Shown: positions 9,533-19,385, counted from the stretch's first letter. The stretch is DNA of 64,000 nucleotides from Chloroflexota bacterium (GCA_025354985.1 JANXLU010000087.1:1-64000), one strand, 5' to 3'. Notes: generated from the letters alone by a model not told the origin. Program-made: numbers and translations.

Positions 9533-10945
9533 GTGACCTATCTCGACGCCGTCACCTATCTCTATAACCTTGGAAACAGCGGTGGTACACAGCGCACGGC
9601 CAGTCTGGATCGCATGCGTGCCCTGCTGGACACGCTTGGCAGTCCGGAGTTTCAATTCAAAAGCATTCACATCGCGGGCACAAAAGGAAAGGGAAGCTCG
9701 GCGGCAATGCTGGATAGTTGCTTGCGCGCACACAACATCTCCACCGGTCTTTTCACCTCGCCTCATCTGCACACATTGCGCGAACGCATGCGGGTTAGCG
9801 GCCAGTTTATCTCTGAGGCCGATGTTGTCCGACTTACTGGCCGACTTCGGCCCATCGTGGAAAGTCTGACTGGTGCAACAACATTCGAGGCGTTGACTGC
9901 CATGGCCTTCCTGCATTTCGCGGAAAGCAAGGTTGCGTGGGCTGTGATTGAATGCGGTGTTGGCGGTCGGTTGGATTCAACCAACGTTTTAGCTCCGTGC
10001 GCGTGCCTTATTACGTCCATCAGCTTCGATCACACGGCCTGGTTGGGTGGCACACTTGCGCTGATCGCCGGTGAAAAAGCCGGCATTATCAAGCGGGGGG
10101 TGCCCGTAATCAGCCACCAACAACACCATGAAGCGCAGAATGTGATCGAAACCTCTGCGCGCGAGCGGGGCGCCCCGTTGACGCTCATGGGAAGACACTG
10201 GCGTTGGAGCACCATGTCAAAACTCAGCTCCCGTGACTCCTCCATGCGCGATCCATTTGATCAAATCCACCGTTCGGGAAGGGTGAAGGCGCTGCCACCG
10301 TCGCAGAGCTTTGAAGTCAAGCAGGTTGCGTTTCGGCGAAGCGAGGCGATGCCTTATCCAAACGATCTTGAGGGCATCTACGATTTGCCACTGTTCGGCG
10401 CACATCAATTGGAAAACGCAACGGGTGTTATAGCGACCCTGGACGTATTGCGACGCGACCCGACAAACAATCTAAAAATATCGGCGGCCGCCATTCAAAA
10501 TGGACTGCACAACACCCACTGGCCGGGTCGGCTGGAACTATTGCGTACCGAGCCACCTTTGATTGTTGATGGCGCGCACAACGTGGATAGTATCAACAAA
10601 ATGGCCGCCGCCCTGGCTGAATTGTTCAGTGGCGTGCGCTGGACTGTCATTTTTGGCTGTTATCTGGACAAAGATGCCGCGGGAATGCTCAAATCATTGG
10701 CTCCGAGAACAGCACGCTGGATTTTTGTGCAGAGTCGCTCGCCAAGAGCAATCCCGGTGGAGCAATTGCTGACCCTCGCAACCAGCCAAAACTTGCGCAA
10801 TTGCTCTGGTGCGGCGTCGGTAGAGGATGCGATAAATGCCACTCGCAACGTTAAGGAGGCGGTCTGCGTGTGCGGCAGTCTGTCAGTCGTGGCTGAAGCG
10901 CGCGAAAGCTGGTTGCCAGGATCGATTGAAAAGGATCCTGTCTAG
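9533..10945 (+). CDS. folC: Bifunctional folylpolyglutamate synthase/dihydrofolate synthase
   Basis: Y(L)YNLGN; HIAGTKGKGSSAAML; TSPHLHTLRERMRV; VIECGVGGRLDSTN; DGAHN. Confidence 0.93.
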   Translation: MTYLDAVTYLYNLGNSGGTQRTASLDRMRALLDTLGSPEFQFKSIHIAGTKGKGSSAAMLDSCLRAHNISTGLFTSPHLHTLRERMRVSGQFISEADVVRLTGRLRPIVESLTGATTFEALTAMAFLHFAESKVAWAVIECGVGGRLDSTNVLAPCACLITSISFDHTAWLGGTLALIAGEKAGIIKRGVPVISHQQHHEAQNVIETSARERGAPLTLMGRHWRWSTMSKLSSRDSSMRDPFDQIHRSGRVKALPPSQSFEVKQVAFRRSEAMPYPNDLEGIYDLPLFGAHQLENATGVIATLDVLRRDPTNNLKISAAAIQNGLHNTHWPGRLELLRTEPPLIVDGAHNVDSINKMAAALAELFSGVRWTVIFGCYLDKDAAGMLKSLAPRTARWIFVQSRSPRAIPVEQLLTLATSQNLRNCSGAASVEDAINATRNVKEAVCVCGSLSVVAEARESWLPGSIEKDPV

Positions 10946-10974
10946 TTCGGATACGCACAACCTGCCGGTTTCAG

Positions 10975-12042
10975 TTACGGGACATATTTATAACCACGGC
11001 CGGGCACTGTGACAATATGCCGCGGTTTTGAAGAGTCTGGTTCAATCTTTTCCCGGAGCCGCCGGATCAATTGAGCCAGGGATTCATCTCGGACACCTAT
11101 TACAAAGGCCTGATCTTCAGTCCAAACTGATCGGATGATATCGTCCTTTGCGCATATGTTGTGTGGGTGTGATTGCAGGTATTTCAGTAAACCCATCTCC
11201 TTTCCCGTTAATGCATCAGTATTGATCGCAAAATCTTGCGCAAACCCAGGGGGTGCCCGCTTCATCAAAATGTGCGCATCGTGCAGACCGCTATTGACCA
11301 ACTCCGCGTTCGTCGGTGCATCAGCCCAGAATTCGCGAACCCGCAGGCTGATGGTTTCCGAGTCCTCAAGGTTCGCCACGCCCGCGGCACGTGCCTCACA
11401 CGCGCCTCGCAACAGTGACGGGTATGCATGGGACACCTGCATCAATTGTTCCTCAACGTCTGAAGACCAAACGAGGCCTTTTCGACGGGCATATTGTTGG
11501 ATCGTCCAGCGCGCGTCCGCCGGTACCAGAGGCCCAATCCATATCGTATTTGCGTGGAGCAACTCTGCCAGCTCATTGGTTGCGGGCAGCGCATGGCGTG
11601 TTGCAAAAACATAGGTTAATTTGTATTTGTGGGTGTCGCGAAGGGCACGCAGATTGGAAAACAAATCTGCGCCACTGGCCGCAGCGGCATCAAAGCGATC
11701 AAATAACAAACAAAGTGTGGTACCCGGCGTTCCGATAAAACGTGCACGGATAGCATTGTCAACGTTTTCGTACCATGTGGTTCCATCTGCAATTGCTCGT
11801 ATGCCAAGTTCCGCCGAAACGAGCCTAAAAAGGCCGTCACTGCTTGTCTCACGCAGTTTATTGCAATCAACAAGGACAAACGATACGGGTTGCGCATCTA
11901 CCCTGTGCGCCATAAACCCCATCAGATTACTCTTTCCGGCGCCGCTTAACCCGATAATGGCGACAGAATCGCCCGTGCGCACGGCACTTACGACCCGGCT
12001 GACCTCTGCAGCCCGGTAATCGCTCGGATATGCTTCCCACAT
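10975..12042 (-). CDS. AAA/STAND-like ATPase with C-terminal OmpR-type winged helix
   Basis: Walker A IIGLSGAGKSN; Walker B-like TLCLLFDRFD; C-terminal LTGKEMGLLKYLQSHPHNICAKDDIIRSVW...RDESLAQLIRRLREKIEPD...IVTVPGRGYKYVP. Confidence 0.8.
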   Translation of the reverse strand: MWEAYPSDYRAAEVSRVVSAVRTGDSVAIIGLSGAGKSNLMGFMAHRVDAQPVSFVLVDCNKLRETSSDGLFRLVSAELGIRAIADGTTWYENVDNAIRARFIGTPGTTLCLLFDRFDAAAASGADLFSNLRALRDTHKYKLTYVFATRHALPATNELAELLHANTIWIGPLVPADARWTIQQYARRKGLVWSSDVEEQLMQVSHAYPSLLRGACEARAAGVANLEDSETISLRVREFWADAPTNAELVNSGLHDAHILMKRAPPGFAQDFAINTDALTGKEMGLLKYLQSHPHNICAKDDIIRSVWTEDQAFVIGVRDESLAQLIRRLREKIEPDSSKPRHIVTVPGRGYKYVP

Positions 12043-12090
12043 GGTGGGATTATCACCTTGAACATTTTGGGCCGTTATACTTTGAAATTG

Positions 12091-12243
12091 ATGGTCAACG
12101 GTGATTCACGGTTCGGCATGATTCTCATCGTATTAGGTTCATTGATCATCGCGGGATCAATTTTGATATTGGTCACAAGCTTTGCACGACAACCACTGCC
12201 ACAAAGAGAAACCGTGGTTGTTACACCTTACGTAATACCCTGA
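12091..12243 (+). CDS. Small single-pass membrane protein
   Basis: MVNGDSRFGMILIVLGSLIIAGSILILVTSFARQ...; ends 1 nt before the next ATG (12245). ORF track extends to a TTG at 12058. Confidence 0.5.
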   Translation: MVNGDSRFGMILIVLGSLIIAGSILILVTSFARQPLPQRETVVVTPYVIP

Positions 12244-12244
12244 C

Positions 12245-14551
12245 ATGGCCGGCCTACTCCGGAACATTCCGCTTGCGGTGCTGGTGACACTCATAGTAGG
12301 TTGTGCCGCACCGTCTGCACCGCGACCTCAGAGCCCGGCCGCATCGACAGAAATTCCGGCAGCAATACCAGCTCAAACAGGGTCGGCAACAATTCGCATC
12401 ACGGCGATGCCTGCACCCACGAGCGCCCCCGCAGCCGCGCGCCGTCCCGATCCTACGAAGGCACCAGAACCCACGCGCGCTCCTGCCGCTACCAAGACGC
12501 CCGAGCCATCCAGAGCGCCTGCACCGGCTGGCTCGACCACGAACAAGGATGCTGGCGCCGCCGCCACGGAATCGGCCAATCTCCAGTCCAAAGCAAACCC
12601 ACCTCCTCCAACCGCTTCTGAAGTTAGTCCGCCTATCTCATCGCCTGGCAGCACACCTGCTTCATTTGATGCGATAGTGGTCGAAAAACGCATTGTGGAG
12701 CTTGAATGGCCACAATTCATGACACTAGGCGATAGCCAATCGGTGCGACTAATTCTGGCGCCAAATACTGATGGCTACGTTGCGACCGCCGAACTGCAGG
12801 ACGGCAAATTAATAACCAAACTCGTCAACGTGCCACGACCATCCAACTATGACATTAGAGCCGTAGCGCGATTGGAAAGTGTGGCATTCGACATACAACC
12901 GACTGATGCCCGGGAATATGAATTGCCAATCAATCAACCTATGGAATGGCGTTGGACGGTGCGACCGCATGGAACTGGGGTGCATCAGCTTTCTCTCAAC
13001 GTACATTTGCGCCATATTGCGCGCGCACCTGCGAGCGACGTGCGCGAGTATTTGCTGTTTTCACGCGGTCTTGACGTACAAGTAACCAGCATCCTTGGCA
13101 TGACCGCGTCACAGTCCGGTATTTTCGGGGGTATTGGGCTTGTTAGTGGTACCCTGGTGACGCTGATTGGTTACGCGCTAAACAAACGGCGCGAACGCAA
13201 TTTAGGCTTTGCGCCTACGCACCGCCAGAACGGCGGAGCGGCAGCAATTTCCAAAATTGGAAAGCCCAACCTTGAATTGCTACTGGAACAGCGCCAGGGT
13301 GTGCAGATTAGCGAAATGGACGGTGTGCTTCTTCGCACGCTCTTTGGAAATTATCAACGAGTAGTAATCGAGCAGGAGTTTAGATCCGGTTACAGCGGTG
13401 CAAGAACATACCTGGTGTTGCCCATCCGCGCTGATGGCCGCACTGATGCTCATACCATTGCCAAAGTTGGTTCGAAGAGTGACATCGACCGTGAATACGC
13501 CAATTTTGTTCAGTTTGTAAAAGACACCCTGCCACCGATAACGGCCCGTATTCAGGAACCCCCAGTAGCCACTTCATCTGCTTTGGCCGGTGTCGCTGCA
13601 TTGCGTTACACGTTTATCGGACAGCCCGGCCGTGCACCCGTCAGTCTGCGACAAGCGTTGCTTGCACAACCTGACCCGGCGTTACTCGCTCAGCTATTTG
13701 GCACGTTTGGGCCAAATTGGTGGATGCAACGCAAGCCCTACACATTTCAGGCTGCAGTTGAGTATGACCGCGCCCAACCGCCACACTGGGCAATGGAACC
13801 GGCACATGTGGGCACGATAAAGTCCCCATGGACTGGCAAATCCGCCTTGGCAGATCTGGAAACCGAAGGTCGGTTGGGTGTGGGTGATGTAGTGCAAATG
13901 CCGGCATTTGCGTCCGTTGAGCGACGTTCTTCCGGTAAGGGATGGTCACTGGAGAGCGCAGCCGTTCACGGTCGGGCCGCAACCAGAGTGCGCTGGCTGG
14001 GAGACACATTTTCACCAGGAGAATTTGGACGCATTACGGCCAGCCGCATTGACTTATTGCAACGTGTGCTCATCAGCATGGATTTATATGGCTTTCCAGA
14101 TATATTGCCAAAACTTAATCGGCTGCTGAGCCAAACTGTTTCGGGAATGCAGAGCACTATCCACGGTGATCTGAATCTGGAAAATATTCTCGTTGGGCCG
14201 GGCGGCATCATATGGCTAATCGACTTTGAACGCACACGGGAAGGACACGCCGTATTTGATTTCGCGCATCTTGAAGCTGAACTCATTGCTCACGTGCTTT
14301 CTGAGCATATGACCGTGCCCCAGTTTGCACAGCTAATTGCCTCCCCCGCTGGCCAGCCCTCACCCGATGCCATGCTATTGCGCGCAATTCATGACATGGC
14401 CGGCCACTGTTTGTTTGATTCAGGCTCGACGCGAGAATATGACCTTGCGCTTGCACTTACGTGTTTGGGAGCGACAAAACATGCCAATCTGTCCAACGCA
14501 GCGCGACATATGTTGTATCTTGCGGCATCGTGTGCCGCGAAAGACCTGTAA
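12245..14551 (+). CDS. Membrane-anchored APH-like phosphotransferase (TCAD9-like) with extracytoplasmic Pro/Ala/Thr-rich and sensor-like region
   Basis: N-terminal lipobox-like LIVGC; low-complexity P/A/T segment; internal TM (GIFGGIGLVSGTLVTLIGYAL); C-terminal HGDLNLENILVGPGGIIWLIDFERT catalytic-loop motif. Confidence 0.65.
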   Translation: MAGLLRNIPLAVLVTLIVGCAAPSAPRPQSPAASTEIPAAIPAQTGSATIRITAMPAPTSAPAAARRPDPTKAPEPTRAPAATKTPEPSRAPAPAGSTTNKDAGAAATESANLQSKANPPPPTASEVSPPISSPGSTPASFDAIVVEKRIVELEWPQFMTLGDSQSVRLILAPNTDGYVATAELQDGKLITKLVNVPRPSNYDIRAVARLESVAFDIQPTDAREYELPINQPMEWRWTVRPHGTGVHQLSLNVHLRHIARAPASDVREYLLFSRGLDVQVTSILGMTASQSGIFGGIGLVSGTLVTLIGYALNKRRERNLGFAPTHRQNGGAAAISKIGKPNLELLLEQRQGVQISEMDGVLLRTLFGNYQRVVIEQEFRSGYSGARTYLVLPIRADGRTDAHTIAKVGSKSDIDREYANFVQFVKDTLPPITARIQEPPVATSSALAGVAALRYTFIGQPGRAPVSLRQALLAQPDPALLAQLFGTFGPNWWMQRKPYTFQAAVEYDRAQPPHWAMEPAHVGTIKSPWTGKSALADLETEGRLGVGDVVQMPAFASVERRSSGKGWSLESAAVHGRAATRVRWLGDTFSPGEFGRITASRIDLLQRVLISMDLYGFPDILPKLNRLLSQTVSGMQSTIHGDLNLENILVGPGGIIWLIDFERTREGHAVFDFAHLEAELIAHVLSEHMTVPQFAQLIASPAGQPSPDAMLLRAIHDMAGHCLFDSGSTREYDLALALTCLGATKHANLSNAARHMLYLAASCAAKDL

Positions 14552-14563
14552 CAACACGACAAC

Positions 14564-16507
14564 TCATCCTTTATCGCCACGTTTGGCCGCTCGCAAATTT
14601 GCACGCGCCTTCTCAACACGGTAACGTGCACTAAGAATTGCTTCAGCGGTCAGCGCCTTAGTCTCTACGGCATCACGGGTGATCTTTTCCAACTCAATGG
14701 TGCCAAGCCGAACTTGCTCCTCGACGCGAACGGATTCAAGGAACAGATTGCCGTCCAACCGTGCCAGTTGTTCACGCGGAACGCCACTGGCTAAGTCAAA
14801 CACAAACTTCGATTCGCACGCGGTTCGCCAATCCACCAATTGTTGGGCAATCGCCGGGCCGATACCTACGATGACAACCAGACGCTCATAACTGACTTCT
14901 TTGGCAGAGTCAATTCCATTTGCAAGCAAAATTGCCAGTTTGCCGATTCCCAATCTGCCTGTAAATGCGCGCATGATCGAATACCGGTCCAAATAATCGG
15001 CTAACTGAAGGTCACGCGCCCGTGCCGTTAGCTTGGCAACCTGGGCGGCCCGACGTGCGGGAAAATTTCGGAGTACATCGCACAAAACCTTTAGTTCAAG
15101 CCTTTTTGCTTCAAATCGCGCAGCGGCATTTCGTTCAGAGTGCAGCAGTAACTGATCCCGCGCGTCAATGGATTGTTTCAGACGATTCTCATAAACAGAT
15201 AGTTTTGGCCCTGTAGCCCAGGACAAAAAGCTCACGAATCCAGTTACCAGAATCGCAGCGGCAAGCACCTCGGATGGAATAAGCGTGCTAAAGAGTGATG
15301 ACCATGCCGCGATATTTACACACAACGCCGCCATAATGACTGCAAGGGTAAGTGATGAACGGCGTGTTGCAAAAAACCGTATCGCCGCCGAGTCCGGGCT
15401 GGCAGCGGCCAATGTAATGGCCTGCATCTGTGGAGGGGGATCAACCAGACAGATGCGCCGCCACAGTTCTTCGACGTCAAGGCCGGTAGAAGCGGAGACA
15501 GCGGCCACAAAGTTAAATAGGATCGCACCCTTCTCCTCTAATTGGCACCACGGACAAGGCAGGCCATCATCGAGGTATGTGTGGGTTCCAATATGCGCGC
15601 ATACACGCATATTGTCACGGAGCGCTTCCAATACGGTTACCCATTCCTTGGCAGTGGGTCTTGTAGAAATTGATCCAACAAACGCACGTTCAAAAAGCTT
15701 TGCGCACGCGCCGCCCATTCGAGTCAAGTCAAGGGTCAACGGAGGAGGCTCAATCCCGCGCGCAGCTGCGCTCGAGCTATATGCAAACCGATGATCTGAT
15801 ATCGCGAATTCGTAGCTAAATTCTTCTGGTGATTTCCACCGACCCTGAAACGGGTGCCGCCCAAGGTTGAGCAAATGAAAGATGAGTGTGGCCAAAACAA
15901 AATTGTCGTGGGCAGGGGTTCGGTCGACTGCATCGAGTCGTGCACCTATCAACTCTGGTGCCAGAAAATCTGGCATCCCAACTGTGCACCGATACACCTT
16001 GGTTGCATTCGCCACTTGGAACGAATCGACATCCACGATAAAAAGATCGCCGCGTGGTCCGGCCAGAATATTGTTTGGATTTAGATCGCCGACAACAATC
16101 CCCGTCTCGTGTAAAAGAGCCACAGCCTGTGCCAGATTACGTGCCATGTGAACCAAAAACTTCCATGTGGCATCTGGAAAATACTCCTTCCGGTCGCGCG
16201 GCCCGTACAGTTGATGGAGTGGTCGCAATCCCACCTCACCCCGAGGCATGGCGTAGCCGATCACACGCCCACCCGGGCGATCAAGGACAACGGAAAGTGG
16301 AAAAGCACAAAACGAGGATAGGCGTTGGGACGCCAAATCTACGAGAATATGCAGCTTTTGTACAAGACTGGCTTCCGGAACAGCGGAATAAATCTTTATC
16401 GCCCTAAATGTTGGGTGGGTACCGGCATAGACAACGGCCTCCCCTCCCCGACCCAATTCGTCACCCAAATTAATGGGCACGTTCCCCGGCGTGTAGACGA
16501 CTTTCAT
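14564..16507 (-). CDS. Ser/Thr protein kinase-like protein with zinc-ribbon-like motif, TM segments and C-terminal helix-hairpin-helix
   Basis: DELGRGGEAVVY; VVGDLNPNNILAGPRGDLFIVDVDSFQV; LPCPWCQLEEKG; two hydrophobic segments; HhH LVVIVGIGPAIAQQLVDWR. Start at the internal ATG. Confidence 0.8.
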   Translation of the reverse strand: MKVVYTPGNVPINLGDELGRGGEAVVYAGTHPTFRAIKIYSAVPEASLVQKLHILVDLASQRLSSFCAFPLSVVLDRPGGRVIGYAMPRGEVGLRPLHQLYGPRDRKEYFPDATWKFLVHMARNLAQAVALLHETGIVVGDLNPNNILAGPRGDLFIVDVDSFQVANATKVYRCTVGMPDFLAPELIGARLDAVDRTPAHDNFVLATLIFHLLNLGRHPFQGRWKSPEEFSYEFAISDHRFAYSSSAAARGIEPPPLTLDLTRMGGACAKLFERAFVGSISTRPTAKEWVTVLEALRDNMRVCAHIGTHTYLDDGLPCPWCQLEEKGAILFNFVAAVSASTGLDVEELWRRICLVDPPPQMQAITLAAASPDSAAIRFFATRRSSLTLAVIMAALCVNIAAWSSLFSTLIPSEVLAAAILVTGFVSFLSWATGPKLSVYENRLKQSIDARDQLLLHSERNAAARFEAKRLELKVLCDVLRNFPARRAAQVAKLTARARDLQLADYLDRYSIMRAFTGRLGIGKLAILLANGIDSAKEVSYERLVVIVGIGPAIAQQLVDWRTACESKFVFDLASGVPREQLARLDGNLFLESVRVEEQVRLGTIELEKITRDAVETKALTAEAILSARYRVEKARANLRAAKRGDKG

Positions 16508-16551
16508 AATGATCAACGCACAGGCCAAGAGCAGCGCACACTCAGCTGTGG

Positions 16552-17394
16552 TTACCGAAAATCCGGGGCGGACTCGCTCGGCAAGCTATCCATAAAGCTT
16601 GCCAATACCAACGTCTTATCATCATTGGTACGTGCATTAACACGATCCGAGTTGAGGTGTCGTTCGAGCTGGCCTGAAAGGGCTGGCACGGTCTCGACCG
16701 AGGCAGCCCGAATAGATGAAAATAATCCACTGAAAAACGGTTGATAAACTTCACGTGCAGCGAGGCGCAAGGCAAGGTGTTGCATGCCGTCGGTTAGTAA
16801 CGCGACATCCGCCACCCCTGCCCGCTCAACCCACGCGAATTCCCGTGGCCAATCCGGTGACGTCACGAACGTCGTCTCGTTAATCGCGCCACGATGTTCG
16901 GGCCAAACGACCCACTCAAATTCCCGGGAGCCTGGGTCGCGAACGACGATCACGCCGTCACCACACTGGGTAAAAAAACTGGCGGTTGCTGTGGCGACGC
17001 ATACCAACATCGTTGCCGCCAAATCCGCGAACAAGCAACCCGTCTGCACTGCCAACCTGGCCAGATCCTGCTGTACGCCATCAACGAGCAAACATCCAAA
17101 TTCATGGTCAAATCGCACAGCGATATTCTGGCGCTGAGACCTTGATAACTGCCGCGAAATCACCGAGCAAACCGAATCACAAACCTGGCGGGCACCCAAT
17201 CCCGCGTGGCTTGCGCTACCGGCTCCATCAGACACCACCCCGACAAATACAGGGTCTGATGCTGAAATAAGTTCGCCGGCGCGTTCGATCGTCATCGAAA
17301 TCCTGAGAACGGCATAGTTATGCGCATCTTGACAGGCCATGTCACGCTCTCGGTGGTCAGTTCCCACACAGGAGGCCGCAGCGACGCGCCACAT
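16552..17394 (-). CDS. PP2C-family protein phosphatase
   Basis: VGTDHRERDMACQDAH...VGVVSDGAGSASHAGLGA; ATG overlaps the TAA of the upstream vWA gene (TAATG). Confidence 0.85.
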   Translation of the reverse strand: MWRVAAASCVGTDHRERDMACQDAHNYAVLRISMTIERAGELISASDPVFVGVVSDGAGSASHAGLGARQVCDSVCSVISRQLSRSQRQNIAVRFDHEFGCLLVDGVQQDLARLAVQTGCLFADLAATMLVCVATATASFFTQCGDGVIVVRDPGSREFEWVVWPEHRGAINETTFVTSPDWPREFAWVERAGVADVALLTDGMQHLALRLAAREVYQPFFSGLFSSIRAASVETVPALSGQLERHLNSDRVNARTNDDKTLVLASFMDSLPSESAPDFR

Positions 17395-18077
17395 TACTTG
17401 ATTTCGGTCCAGCCAAAACCTTCGGGTGTCCCTGGGTTTAACAACTTGACGGAATCGGTTGTTTGTGACCGCGATACCGCCTTTAGCGACGAACTCAACC
17501 ACTGAAACAACTCACGAAACTTCGTACCCTTGAGCATTGAGGGTGGGCGTTTGGAAATCTGCCGCAGAATTTCGACATTTGCACCTTCGACCGCAACTGC
17601 AAAGAAGCTAAAATTTCGTCCTTCTCCGGCCTGAACCCGCTGTGCCGCCTTCTGCCAGGAATCCGTGGGGCCACCATCGGTTATCAAAAATATCCAGGGA
17701 CGGTAATAACCAATCCCAGCTTGTTTGTAATGCGCCTTCCTGCCTTCCAAAAGGTCAAGCGCCGTATCTATCGCCGCACCCATCGGTGTATCGTTTTGCG
17801 GCGTTAGAACCGGCGCTCGAAAATCTTCTGCCGTCTGAAAGTTCCGTTCAACCTTTACCGGACCAAAGGTAACAATTGCGATCTCAGCGCGCTTGCGTGC
17901 CAGAGTGTCGGCGGCCAACTCGTCCTGAAATGCCAGCAGCCCGGCATTTAGCTCGTCGATCGGCTTGCCAGCCATGGAACGACTAACGTCCAGCACCAAC
18001 ACACACGGACAACGCGGTTCAGGGTTATCCGCAAATTCTGACGAATCAAACGGTAGAACGTCAATAACGTGAGCCAT
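17394..18077 (-). CDS. TerY-like vWA-domain protein
   Basis: CPCVLVLDVSRSMAGKPIDELNAGL (MIDAS DxSxS); TPMGAAIDTALDLLEGRK; FLITDGGPTDSW. Confidence 0.85.
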   Translation of the reverse strand: MAHVIDVLPFDSSEFADNPEPRCPCVLVLDVSRSMAGKPIDELNAGLLAFQDELAADTLARKRAEIAIVTFGPVKVERNFQTAEDFRAPVLTPQNDTPMGAAIDTALDLLEGRKAHYKQAGIGYYRPWIFLITDGGPTDSWQKAAQRVQAGEGRNFSFFAVAVEGANVEILRQISKRPPSMLKGTKFRELFQWLSSSLKAVSRSQTTDSVKLLNPGTPEGFGWTEIK

Positions 18078-18235
18078 CACAAAAATACTACACGATGGGA
18101 TTAGAAATATGTTTGAGCAGTTCGCAGTCGCGAGGGCTATCACCGACTGGTATCTCTGTAAAGTCGACAGAGAGCACTACAAAGGATTTCATCCCAGCAA
18201 TGTTTCTTAAGAATTTTAAGGTTTACCATTGATCC

Positions 18236-19243
18236 ATGGCAAATATTGCAAACCGGCAATGGCGACTCATATCACGCCCGCAGGGTTCGTTAACCGAAGC
18301 AAATTTTGAGTTCAGCACACATCCGGTTGATGAATTGCACACAGGTGAAGTGTTGGTCAAAAACGACCTGATTTCGCTCGATCCAAGTTCTCGTATCTGG
18401 ACAAATGCACAGGAAAGCTACATGCCGCCGGTCGCCATTGGCGATGTCATGCGCAGCATTAACGTGGGCACGGTCGTCAAGAGTCTCAATCCAAAATTTG
18501 ACCAGGGTGCGCTGGTCACCGGGCTGACAGGGTGGCAGGATTATGCGGTCATGAACGGAGACAATTTAAGCAAGCTACCACCAACGCCTTCGTTTGAGAA
18601 GGAGGTTTATCTGACCGTTCTTAGTCATATTGGACTAACTGCATATTTCGGGCTTTTGGATGTGGGAGGCGCCAAATCCGGTGAAACGCTGGTTGTTAGC
18701 GCGGCAGCTGGTGCGGTCGGGTCACTGGTCGGGCAAATAGGCAGGCTGCGTGGCATGCGTGTTGTTGGAATTGCTGGAAGTGACGAGAAATGCGCGTGGA
18801 TTACGCAGTCACTCGGATTTGACACCGCGATAAACTACAAAACGCAAAATCTGATGCAAGAGTTGCGCAAGGCTTGCCCGAGAGGCATTGACGTTGACTT
18901 CGAGAATGTCGGTGGCGACATCCTGAATTGCGCTCTTGCGCTTATCAACCAAAAGGCGCGGATTGTGCTGTGCGGCTATATAAGCGGGTATAACCTCAAC
19001 AAACCCGAGCATGGACCCGCCAACATTGCAAACATGGTCGGTAAGCGCGCGCGAATGGAAGGATTTATCGTAACCGATTACCTGCCTCGCGCCTCACAAG
19101 GTTATGCCGCTCTTGGAAAATGGCTGGCCGAAGGTTCACTCAAGTATGCTGTGGACTGGGTGGACGGTCTGGAAAAGGCGCCTGTCGCACTCAATCGACT
19201 GTTTAACGGTGCGAACATCGGCAAGTTGATCGTGCGCGTATAA
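18236..19243 (+). CDS. NADP-dependent oxidoreductase (CurA-like MDR family)
   Basis: NRQWRLISRPQG; VSAAAGAVGSLVGQIGRLRGMRVVGIAGSDEKC; CGYISGYN. Confidence 0.88.
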   Translation: MANIANRQWRLISRPQGSLTEANFEFSTHPVDELHTGEVLVKNDLISLDPSSRIWTNAQESYMPPVAIGDVMRSINVGTVVKSLNPKFDQGALVTGLTGWQDYAVMNGDNLSKLPPTPSFEKEVYLTVLSHIGLTAYFGLLDVGGAKSGETLVVSAAAGAVGSLVGQIGRLRGMRVVGIAGSDEKCAWITQSLGFDTAINYKTQNLMQELRKACPRGIDVDFENVGGDILNCALALINQKARIVLCGYISGYNLNKPEHGPANIANMVGKRARMEGFIVTDYLPRASQGYAALGKWLAEGSLKYAVDWVDGLEKAPVALNRLFNGANIGKLIVRV

Positions 19244-19255
19244 TTCAATTATTGG

Positions 19256-19327
19256 TGGCCTGTCGCCAAGTGGTAAGGCAGCGGACTTTGGATCCGCTAT
19301 TCGTTGGTTCGAATCCAGCCAGGCCAG
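19256..19327 (+). tRNA. trnQ: tRNA-Gln (anticodon TTG), CCA not encoded
   Basis: 7-bp acceptor TGGCCTG/CAGGCCA; anticodon stem GCGGA-CTTTGGA-TCCGC (TTG); T-arm GTTGG-TTCGAAT-CCAGC. Confidence 0.95.
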
Positions 19328-19333
19328 TAGTAG

Positions 19334-19374
19334 ATACGGCAGGCACGTAGGGTCACGTGCCTGCCGTATTTTTT
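19334..19374 (+). terminator. Intrinsic terminator after tRNA-Gln
   Basis: Perfect 15-bp stem ATACGGCAGGCACGT / ACGTGCCTGCCGTAT, 6-nt loop, followed by a T tract. Confidence 0.93.
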
Positions 19375-19385
19375 CGACCACGCTC

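Noticed and set aside
19256-19374. Possibility that the tRNA-Gln is an integration site with a nearby island
   Set aside because: No integrase, no partial tRNA 3' duplication seen, and the gene is directly followed by its own strong terminator and a nucleotide-sugar dehydrogenase.
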